64,000 nt of DNA from Oegoconia quadripuncta. Taxonomy: Eukaryota > Arthropoda > Insecta > Lepidoptera > Autostichidae. Made by a program: the position numbers and the translations under genes. Below are positions 12,501-24,500 of this stretch, one piece after another. Positions within the stretch are counted from its first letter, which is position 1. Every line of letters starts with the position of its first letter. Where the stretch lies: the NCBI GenBank assembly GCA_949316235.1, contig OX438743.1, positions 40,145,242 to 40,209,241 on the forward strand, given 5' to 3'. The notes below the pieces were generated by a model. The model was given only the letters and a program-made list of their open reading frames with translations, had not been told where the DNA came from and searched no databases.

Positions 12501-15500
12501 GTCTGTCTGTCTGTCCGAGGCTTAGCTCAGAGGCTCTTATTTCTAGAAAGCTGTAATTTGGCATGGGTATCCATATTAGTCACTTCGACAAAGTGGTAAA
12601 ATAAAATGTTGAAAAATATTACACACTACACCTAAAATAGGGATGAATGTTCCTTTATTTTTGTACCCCATAGTGTGGGACATCGTTGGATAGGTCTTTC
12701 AAAAATATTGCAGGTTATCTTGAACAGTTTTTCTATTTAAGGATCCATTTAAGAAATATTAAGCTTCCAAATGCTAAAGCTAAACGGTTGGTTTTGGTTA
12801 CGTAAAAAAAGACCTGCGTGAGACCCGACATGCACTTGACCACTTTTTTGAATATACTGTGTGACACCAGTGATAGAAAAACTGGAAAAAAAAATGAAAT
12901 TAAAGGATCGTCTGATCGTCTGGCTTGGTACGGACATATTATGAGGAAACATGAAAATACCTTTGGAGCGTAGTACGCCAGCAGTGTTGGTCGAACGGCG
13001 ACGGAAGGATACGCGGAAGTCGGCGGGAATGTCACGCGCGCCGGGGGGGAAGTAGGTCCACGTGCGTGACGTCAGCAGGTGACCGGACTGGGCGTGGGAC
13101 ACGCCCTCCAGCCCCCACAAGCCCAGGCCCATCACGAACGCGCCCTCGATCTGTAATAGTGTGCATGAGTAGAATTGGTCTAATTGTCGCTCGTATAAGG
13201 TGATTAAACGATCATGAGGACATATACCAGTGATGGGCAGTAGTGTTATTGGTGAGAAGCTCCCAAAGTCTGCCATGGCAGACAATCGAAAATTAATTCG
13301 AAGTACTTTAGTGTATAAGCACAGAATAGATAATAGTACTAACGTACAGAAGCATCACTCCGCAAAGACATTTAAAGAAATGGCGACTCTTGCGCTACGC
13401 AATATAGTGCAATTCAGTTCGCACAGCGCAACCAACTAAAATTTTTAAACACCTACATTGTCCGTCCCTTTCTATCGCGTAAATCTATCTCTTATGACGC
13501 GGCACGTGTAACAGTAGGGTTGTCTCTTTTTCGGTACTACCAAAAGGAAGGGTTATGATTTTAGCAGTCTACGTATGTAGGTATGTAGTTTTGATGTTCC
13601 TCCCTAGTGCCTAAACTAATAACCTACTACCACAGATTAGATACTAGTTACTACGTAACAACACAGAATAAATAATATAATAGTTGTACAAGCCCGTGGT
13701 ACAAGCAAAGTAAAATAAATTAGAATCATAATATTAAGAAAATCATTTAGGTATTGTAAATTGTTTAGCTTTAATGTAGTGTTATAATAAGAAATACATA
13801 CATTTCTTACCATCTGTAAAGTACCTATTATTAAACTTCAATGTTTCGAAAATTCAATATCGAACAAACAATTTTAAAAGGTATAACATCGGAATACATG
13901 GACATTGGTGCAGTAAAGTTGATGTTTTTTAGCAGCGAAAGTAAGCTGTTTGCTTGCTTGTCCTTCAAAATTATTCAAAAAAAGGAAACCTCCAGTTCCT
14001 TATGTACTAATTCGCGAAATTAATGCAATATTGGTGTGCTTTCATTTTAATTAAAATGTAAATATTAACTCAGCGACAAACGGACGACGACGCGGGCGGC
14101 GGCGCGTGCGTGAGTGAACGAAATAAACACGCAAGCGCAACTCAGCCGGCGCGCGGCAGCCCTACTGAATTACCCAGGCAAGCGGGCCGCCCGTTGTACT
14201 AGTAGCTTCATACCTAAACTGCGGAGTGAACCAGGCCTGGTATAAGTGAGATATTCCTTTTATTTTTATAGAATACTGTATTACCACCGAATAGGTATGA
14301 CATAGAAGTATCCTATTATGTGAAACCGTTTTGTGTGTTGTCGTTTATGGCTGCCAACTCATGGCCAATGTGGGCTTATCCGGGGGGCAATTGGCAAAAT
14401 TGTATGGTGGTAATGTTCTATCGCTCGACGAATGTCAATGTCATTCGAGAGTCGAGAGAGAGTCGAAGAGTCGAGTCGTCAATTTGGAATTTTGTGTCAA
14501 AATCAAACGCCCCAAAAAAGCGAGTTAAACATATTATTTACTTAAATCAAACTGTTTAAATTCCATGATTGGTTGAAGGACAAATAATTAAAGCACAGAT
14601 TAATAATGAGCTGCGTTGTCTTCAAGGCGACAACGCAGCTCTGTGCTTTAATTCTTTGTCACCCTTCACTCTATGCTCTGAGGCATGTTAGATGCTTCCG
14701 TCTTACAACGTGGTTGCTGAGGACTTTATAGTACGACGACCGATTTCTTTTATATGTAACGGTCCCAATTTCACAGTGTTCTTTTATTTTCACATTTATA
14801 TGTATAATGGGTCAAATTAACGATTCTTAGGCTTCATCGCTCATATCCAGTACTAGACTTCTATGACGACTGATTGGTGTAGTGGATAGTGATCCTGTCA
14901 GCGAAACCAACAGTTGCGGGTTCGAATTCTGCGAAGCGTAAATGTTTGTGTACAAGAACATGTTTAATTTGTTTTGTTTATATAATTATTTATGTATGTT
15001 TATCCGTTATCGAGTATCCACAATACAAGCTTTGTTTAATTTGGGACTAGATGATTGGTGTAAGTGTCCGAAATATTTATTATTGTTATTTATTACTAGC
15101 TTTTCGCCCGCGGTTTCGCCTGCGTGCATAACTTTGTCGCGGGTAAATTTAATTTGTTTATCCCGCGGGAACTCACTTTACGGGATAAAAATATCCTGTT
15201 TTAACACATACCAAATTTCATCCAAATCCGTACATCCGTTTCGCCGTAATTGATCAACAAACAAACATCCAAATTTTTACATTTGAAATATGTTACTAGA
15301 TGGCGCTGTGTGTACGTCAATAACTGTGTTTACTTCTCCTGTCCGCCGATGACGTCAGCTGTAACGGTAAAGCACGTCACCTGTCCGACGTCGATATCCG
15401 GGTTCATGCTACGGCCGGTGTCCTCCAGTATGTCGGCCCGCCGCAGCTCCCGCTGGCCGGTGAGCACGTCCAGCTCCACTTCCAGTGCGCACGCGCCGTA

Positions 15501-18500
15501 CACGCTGTACCCCTCCAGCTTGTCCAACGATGACGTCATGTATGACGTTTGTAGGTTGATGCCTAATGAGGTGCAGATAAAAAATTACGCAGTATAAACG
15601 CAGTTCGGCAATTCCGGCTCACTGTGCAAATGAAGAAAAACTTGTGCGTTTTAACGGTAAGTCAAGCAGATCAATATCTAATATACAATTATCAGGCCTG
15701 ACCCAAAATATTGGGATAATAATGTTTTTCTACACAGAGTGCATCTATAATATATCTATGGTAAAGCCGACCGACTGACCGAAACCAATAGTTGCTGGTT
15801 GGAATCCCGCTTAGGGTAAAAAAAGATTAATCGTTTGAACTTGAGATCGTTGTAACTGCCTATACCTTAAAAATCTTATCAGTATGATGATTACATCCAA
15901 TCCAATTCAATTATTTATTTGCAAAACTGAGTCTACGATAACGGTGTCTTTTGCTAAGTGGTGCTTATAACTCAGTCGCTCTGTTAGGGCACAGCAAATT
16001 TATGAGGGCACTGCGTTTATATAAAATAATGTCACTGTGTATATTTTTAAGCTGTGTACAATAAAGATTTTTTTCTTTTTCTTCTTCTTTCCAGTACAAG
16101 TATATTAGTAACTTAATCTACTGTTGAGCCAGCCTCCTCTCACTAGGCGAGTAAATAGGTCATAATACGCGAGCCTAGTGCGAGTTGGAGGATCATATTA
16201 GTGGCCACCTGTCAGTGTTTTTAAGTGAAATGAAGTAAAATATATTAGGTCCTTACTTATAAAATTGGCGTTTTGTATGAAGAATTTCATTAAGACTGTT
16301 TTCTCCATATAAACATTTTTGATATTTCTTTGGGAACGGCAAATCCAAACTTAGCTAAACTTTGTGTGTATTATCGGATAACATTAAGTTAAGTATAGGC
16401 AGCGTTAATTTTTAAAACTAACAGCTTTATAAAAGTATCAGCGAATCTAAGAAATGATTATGGTAAGCACATGAAAAGAGCTCTTTAAAAAAAAATTTTA
16501 TTATGTGATTTAGCCCACAAATTAAAAAATATTTCATGTTAAACCTTGAAATAATATTCCATTTTCCAAATAACAAACAAATTTGGATATAGCTTTGAAA
16601 ATAGCAAGAATTGGTACATATGATTAACGAAGAAAAAATACTCCAATTTTATGGGTAAAGACCCAATATATTCACTAGAATATGGTAACAACAATGGATT
16701 TCAATATAATTTAGTGAGTGTGCATATTCTGCCAGTTATGTGGCGTTCAAATATCGCTTCATTAAATAACATTATTAAATCGTTTATTGCACAAAAAATT
16801 AACTACAATAGTAAAAGTGTATAAAGGCGGTCTTATCGTTGATAGCGATCTCTTTCGCGCGAAGTACGTAACTATATTAAACACCGCAAAGTACGTAACT
16901 GTAAACACTGCGATTTATGAAACAGACAATAATTTTAATAATCATAGAAATAAGTATAAATAATTGCCAATATTGTAACAAAGCATACGATTATCTAGAT
17001 AATTACATGGAATAAAAATTACGTGTGTATTATATGTTAGTGTTGTCAATCGAAGCGCATTATCGGCTACGCTTTCACTCGTCATGCAGTGACAGCACCT
17101 TGATAAAAGCCTTTATAAAATACCTTTGCCTTAATAAAATACTCAATTAGGAATATCAACTTCAAACTTTATTGAGCTTTACATAGTAGAGGAATTGCAC
17201 GTGATCCTCCAGATTGAACAGAAAAAGGTATTTAACTTCATTAACTGCGTAAAAACCACAAATCATTCATCCACCATAATATCGGGCTTGTCTTGACTCT
17301 GAAACCCTAGGCATTACACTCGTCATGCTGTAATTCTCAAACATAAGGCTAAGATTAGTGGTCAAACGGCTCACCTGAGTCATAAGCTTGCTTCACCCGA
17401 TCGCGCCAGGTCTCCCCCTGAGGCAGACGCTGCAACAACAGCTGGCAGGCCTGAATTGCAGCGTGGGCGACACTTTCACTCGTCACGCTTCCATTGCTGG
17501 CCATAGCGTTCGGTGATACAAAGCTGTCGGTGCCCCGTACTGCCACGAGATCCAACGGTATGCCCAAAGAGTAGGCTATGACCTGTAGATGATTAGAACT
17601 ATTTATGGGCCTGCCAAACTTTTGGGAATGTGATGATTCTCAATAATGTTATGTTATTTTTTATACTTTTGTTTGTTCTATCGCTATTAATTATGATTTT
17701 GTGTTAGCAACACAGCCACTTGTGCGTGATTGGTCGAGAGAATTCCGCCAATCACGCACGATTACGATTGACCAATCCGAGCGCTTGCCAATTTTAGTGG
17801 GTATCGGTAGCGGGGAAGTCGAGTTGGTCGATCCATAGAGTAGTCTATATACATTGTAGTCTTTGGAGTAGTCTGCTTGCAAATCCTGAACTGAAAGGTT
17901 GTATACGATAAGCTCTGTACGTTGTTACCAATTCTGTTCGCTACATAATAATTGTGGATATAAATTATATACTAGTTGAGCAAATAAAAAAGTTTTAGTT
18001 CTATCTGAGTCTTTGATTTATCAAAGAAATATAAGGTGCTTTTAAAATATTATTATGTGAAGATTATATTCTAGTGCAGTATTTCGTCAGACTGAGTAAC
18101 TACTTAAGTAGTTACATAGAAATGAAAGAAATGGTGCTTTTTGCCGATGACATATAATATATATTTGAGAATTGGAGCAATCTAGTCTTCGTAGGTTGTT
18201 GCGTGAAAGCCACGAGTTTATAGCTTCAACCGTCATATTTAGGCCACTGTCATATGTAAGAGTTTTGTCAATGTCGGTATTGACTAATAATGATGGATTA
18301 ATATCACGAACACTAGATTGCTCCAATTTTCAAATTACAAAACAATACGATTAAACTTGAATATAATGTGTCAGGGCTGTATCATTGAGGAGATTAATGA
18401 ATTAAAGTTCCTGGGGTTAACCTTGGACCAGTATTGCAATTGGAAGTCTCATATACACAATATCTGTGTTAGGTTAAACAGGTTTATTTTTGCATTATCT

Positions 18501-21500
18501 TTATCACCGCTTAGGAAAACTATCGGTGAAAAAGCTACAATTACTGCATATCATGGTTATGTGGCATCAGTACTCATATACGGAATCGTACTGTGGGGCA
18601 GTTCTACACATTTTAACGATGCGTTTATTACACAAAAGAAATGTATTAGAGCAATTTGTGGCGTGGGGCCATGTGAGTCATGTAGGCCTCCATTTAAAAA
18701 ATTAAAATTGCTGACACTCGCTTCCATTTCTATATTAGAATTGGGTATTTTTGTACATAATAACACGACTACTAATGCCAACATGTCATATTGCACTATT
18801 TGAAAAGAATTGTTATATTATGTCGATAAAAGTTTATAACAAAATTCCTAAACAAATGCGAGAGTTGCCATCAAAACATTTTAAACCAAAGCTACGTAAT
18901 TGGCGAACTGATAAATGTTTCTATACATTATCAGTCTCATTCATAAAACTTTACACACGCTTTATAAGCCCGTTTTAGTTATACTGTGTTTTGTCTCTGT
19001 CGTTCATAAGGAAATGTTGTAATGAAAGAAAGTGACAAAACACACTTTAACTAAAACAGCTTATAAAGCATTTGTAAATTTTTATGAATAAGAGGGTAAA
19101 AGAATATCTTGTGTTAACATAAATCTTCATAATTATTTGTATAAATTTGTGGTTGTAATTTCGATCGATTTTTTTTATTATTATTTAAAATTGCATTTGT
19201 TGACCCACATTCATTAATTTCTTTACGTATATTTCTGACACTGATTTAAAAGTGGACTTTGATTTCAAACTACCTAGATGTAAACCGTAAAGTGTGTCAA
19301 GAACTTGTCTTTCTTTCTTTTTATTGATTGTGACATTCTTTCTCACACTCTATAATTTTAACATTCATTTGAAGATTTGACATTAATTTTGTAATGTTGT
19401 CAATATTTGAACATTCTAACCACTACACCAAACAGGTCGTCAAAAGTTAAGTTAATGGTCCGAGTACCTGCGCTACTTTGGTGTTGATGCCCTGCCCCAT
19501 CTCGACGCCGCCGTGGGCCGCCAACACAGAGCCGTCCGCGTGGTACACCGAAATCGTCACAGCGAAGTTACCGTAGTACCTGCATCATCGCACACATTAC
19601 TATCACATTCAGATTACTATTGCGTCATTTCGACCTGTTTAGTCCACTGTGGAACCAATTTCAAGTGTTACAGTCAGGTTTGAATTGGCATAGTCGCATT
19701 CGCAATTTGTTTTCGATTAGCGAAATTAAACAATGTCTGGCGTGGTCAGTCCTTGGGTGGGTGATCATTTTAATACGAGTGTATCTGTACTTCGGAGAGC
19801 AAGTTAAATAATTGGTCCCGATTATTTTCAATGAAGATCATGCACGTCTTGAATTTTTATCAGCCGCCCACGTGCTTTTGGAGTGCGAGGAGGTGGTCAT
19901 ACATCGAGCCACCCATCTTGGAGGACCGGAGTCTCTCCCCGAAGCGTCATCCCAAAGTTGCTCGGCTTCCTTCAGGAGCTTGGGTGGCAGTATTAAGTAT
20001 TCCCCGGTACGCAAAATAGGCGCACTTAGACGTCGAGTTGCGGAAAACAGCCCGCTAACGAATATGAACGAATACGATCACATTTTGAACCAAGTATTGA
20101 GGTCAAGTGCTAACCCATTGTGTATAAAAAAAAATCATGAACACGGAAATTTCATCAAACATGGGTAAGAACCTGTGTCTTTCATATAAGAAACCGCACT
20201 CAAAACGGACCACGTATTTATACAAAGTCTCGTGGTCAAAAATGCTTCATTTTGTAGATTCACTTATAATAGTCAAATTTTACGCTACTGCTTGTTCAAA
20301 AAACGCTTGTAAATAATTAAAGGGCCTTGTTCGTGCAATATTTCGCTTCGTTTCGCTGCAGCGACACTTATCTGAGTGTTCTGTTATTTTATTTGCGTAA
20401 CAATTGTTGTATATGTGTCTAAGTGGCGAATAAACAGTTTGTTTCTTTCTTTCTTTTCTTCAATCTCAATCGAGCCTTATTTACGGAACCCTCGATCCTC
20501 GACCATAACAACCAACTATAATATTGCAAAATCACGTTTCCACATACCCGATGGGATAAGCCATAATCGCCATCCCGATGCCGCGTTTCTTCCACGCATT
20601 GTCCGCGTTGTACTGCTCAATCTCCGCCTTCCTCCGCTCGTAGTCGCTGTCGTTGGTCAGGGTGGTGACCATGTCAGCCACGGCCGCGTGCTCTGCCCGC
20701 ACGTGCTGCAGTTTGACAGCCATCGGGTCGCGCTTCGTGACGAAAGCGATGCGTTCCATTATGTGCTCCATTATAGCCGTTGCTTCAGTTGTTGCTGAAA
20801 TATAACGTCCTAATTTATTAATCTCAATTGTACAGTCAGCTGCAAGTAAAAGTATACCCTCAGCTATCTTGCAAAGAAAATCACTCGTGCCCTCGTGGCG
20901 TAGCCGCATTCACTATTCGTTTGCGGTTAGCGAAGTTAAGTAATATCTGGCGCGATCCAGTCCTAGGATGGGTGAACCAGTGGCGTTTTAATACGAGTGT
21001 TTCCATGCTTTGGAGGGCACCTTAAATAGTCGGTCCCGGTTGTTTTCAATTCGGTAAACTCAGTCGGTGGACTACAGAGGCGGCTTAAAAACACTGACTG
21101 TCAGATGGTCACTAGTCTGACAGAAATCCACTGGGCCCGCGTGGTGGATAATGGTTCATACCCTCTCCCTGTGAGTGGGGACTGTGCCCCAATAGTGGAG
21201 ACGTGTAAGGCTGTTAATGAAGAAAATCAAGCCGGTGCGTAATGCAGCTTGCATGAGTACAGTCAGGACATGACATTTTGATACCGATAGCTTGTTTTGC
21301 CTTGCAAGTTATTATTAACACAATAGATTTAGTGCGTTAGGGGTATACTTTTAGCTGCAGCTGACTGTACACGTGATTGCGTAGTTCCAAAGTATTTTTT
21401 TTTTATAATAATAAAATCAGTTCTACATTAAAAATACTGCAATGTGGGGACCAAGGAACAATATTAATAAAACTCACAACTCGGTGTCACGCGTCAGTAT

Positions 21501-24500
21501 ACACGGCGTCCCAAAGTTATGGGACATGAAGGGGAAGTACCTTAAATATCGTAGATAGTGAATTTTGCTCAAAGAAGACTTTATGTTATTTTTAAAAGTT
21601 AGTAATTCTGCATTCATAGATTTTCTAAAAATTATTTGCTTCGGCTGGGAATCGAACCGACTCAAATGTGAAAAAAAAAACACCCTACTTTTATGATGCC
21701 AATCGAAAGAATAGCTAAAAAATAATAACTCTGCCTAAGTAACATAGTATTTTAAAAGAAAGGAACAACGTGAAATTAATCATTTTAATCAAATAAAAAA
21801 CATACATGAAACTGCCGTAGTCAATTAAGTAGGTATTTTTTTGTAAATTAATTAATTAAATGCTCAAAATGTGATCCCTCTTGTCTTACGCAAATCGCCA
21901 ATCTTTTAATGAGCCCGCTGCCTGTTGATTTTCTAATCATTTTATGGTGAACACTCGATGTGATATGGCACAATTCTGTTTGCAACTCGCCTACGTTCTC
22001 GTATCGCTTTTTGTATAGCATATCTTTCACGTATCCCCAAAAGAAGAAATCTAATGGTGTGAGGTCCGGGGATCTGGCCGGCCATCTAATCGGTCCATTT
22101 GTACCAATCCATGTAGGAAAACATTCATTTAGAAAATCTGCTGCTCTCCGACTATTATGAGCCGGAGCTCCATCTTGTTGGAAAATTAAGTTTTCTTGCT
22201 CCGCCGCGGAATGGTTTCTTATCTTATCCCTTAAAATTTGAAGTATTCCTAAATACTTTTCTGTGTTCAAGGTTCCTTGGTAAAAATGGATTAAGAAAAC
22301 CCGGTTTTTTAAAAGTCCGCACCAACAGTTGAGTGAAAAACGCACTTGGTTATTAGTTTCAGTCACTCGTAGGGGATTTTCTTTAGACCAAATACGATTA
22401 TTGTTGCGGTTATACATACCGTTATTGCTAAAGTTAGATTCGTCTGTCCAAATAATATTATCCAAAAAATTTGGATCTTCGAGCAATCGTGCCTGGATAT
22501 CAAGACAGAAATTTTTTCTCCTTTCTGTATCGCCCGGAAGTAATTTTTGAACCAATCGTCCTTCAACATAACTCTTAAAACCGTGTTTTTTTAATACACG
22601 GTGTATTTTACTTTTTGAAACTCCAATTTCATGTTCTCCTTCTCTCACCGATGCTTTCGGAAAAGCCGAAAAGTAAATTAAAATACCAAGTTCTTCGTCG
22701 TTGATCGTATGGTTTTCTTGCTGTGGTTCTCTTGGGCGTTTATCGAAACGTCCCAGAGTTTTCAAATTGTTCACAAGCCTTTTCAAAACTTTACGAGACG
22801 GTATTTGTCTATCAGGATATTTTACGCCATACCACCGCAAACTTCTAGAGATATCTTTATCGTTCAAAAAATATGCTTCCATTAGATCAAAACTTACTTG
22901 ATATGCCATGTTCGCAATAAATTAACACAATAACACTTGTGTAAGTGAATTGAGACTAAACAGATCAATATCCGAAAAACAAACGCTCGCACATACTGTT
23001 CCATTTTCAAATTTAAGAACAACATTTAAAAATATCACTTCTTTTTAAAATATCTTAAAAAGTATGCATTCAAACAAACGCTGTCATAAACTGTTCCATT
23101 TTCAAATTATAAATTATTTATTTTTGTTTTTAATTTGCCTTCTGTCTAGCTTACAGAGGACGTATTGAAATACAAGTTTTATCATTTCATCTACACGTGC
23201 ACTTATAATAAGGAAAACTATGTTAGTACCTATTTTATGAAGTGGGTACTTATTTACGAATAATCAATGCTATCTTTGGAATGATAATATCGCTACTTTT
23301 CGAACGTCGTCGGCAATAAATAACTTTCTTGAAATTTGACTCAATCATTTTATGTTGTTCCTTTCTTTTAAAATACTATGTTACTTAGGCAGAGTTATTA
23401 TTTTTTAGCTATTCTTTCGATTGGCATCATAAAAGTAGGGTGTTTTTTTTTTCACATTTAAGTCGGTTCGATTCCCAGCCGAAGCAAGTAATTTTTAGAA
23501 AATCTATGAATGCAGAATTACTAACTTTTAAAAATAACATAAAGTCTTCTTTGAGCAAAATTCACTATCTACAATATTTAAGGTACTTCCCCTTCATGTC
23601 CCATAACTTTGGGACGCCCTGTATATACTAACCTACTTACATTGAAGGAAGGTAGAGGTGCGTCATACACTACAATACTTTTAAAACAAGCCTTTAATAC
23701 TCCGTCATGATTATCATATTATTCCAGTACAAAGACGAGTAATATAGAGGCCATGGGAAAGGAGTCGGTCGCTGCCGAGCAACTCTGCGAAATGGTGCTT
23801 CATTGACCAGTCACGAAACGCACTGCGATTGTGGAACACCATCTCAAAACATAGCGCACTTGCTCTCCTACCCCTTCACCTGTGGCATGGACCTTTACGT
23901 GGCTGTAGACAACGCCGTAGTTGTGGCTGAATTCTGAGCGGATCAAGTATGATTGGACACATTGACACAAAGAAGAAGTAGTCCATAAAGAAGTTCCAGT
24001 GGCAATCTTCTGGCCCTTTTATCCTTTCAACCGCCTCCGTGGCTCAATGTAAACAACATTGGGTTTGCGTATCTCATCGTATCTCCACTTACCGGGAGCT
24101 CGGCACCACGTGTTTGAGGGTTTGTCGGTGAGAACACTGTAGCCGGTCACGTCCCATCGAGCACTGTCATAGAGACGGGTTAAGGTGCCCGCGATCTCAG
24201 AGCCAGATGAGTCGTTGAAGGAATAGCCGCAGTCCGAGTAGTAGCTTATAGTGAGGTACTGGATGATGCCATCGTTGTCGACTCCTACCTAAATCCATAA
24301 CAATAATACAATGATTATTATGAAATATAAAAAAGAACTGGGCTATTTTAATTCAATTTTAATCGTTTGGCAAACTTACAGCTTGTTATAACTAAGTCAT
24401 TATCATCATCAACGACTGTTTCGTATAGTAGTTTGAAACTCTGACTACTACACCAAAACGTCGCGGGTTCGAATCCCGCTAGGGGCATATGTTTGTATGA

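Noticed and set aside
20905..20990. Functional 5S rRNA gene
   Set aside because: Only the internal part matches, with many changes, and it is joined to a repeated SINE body.
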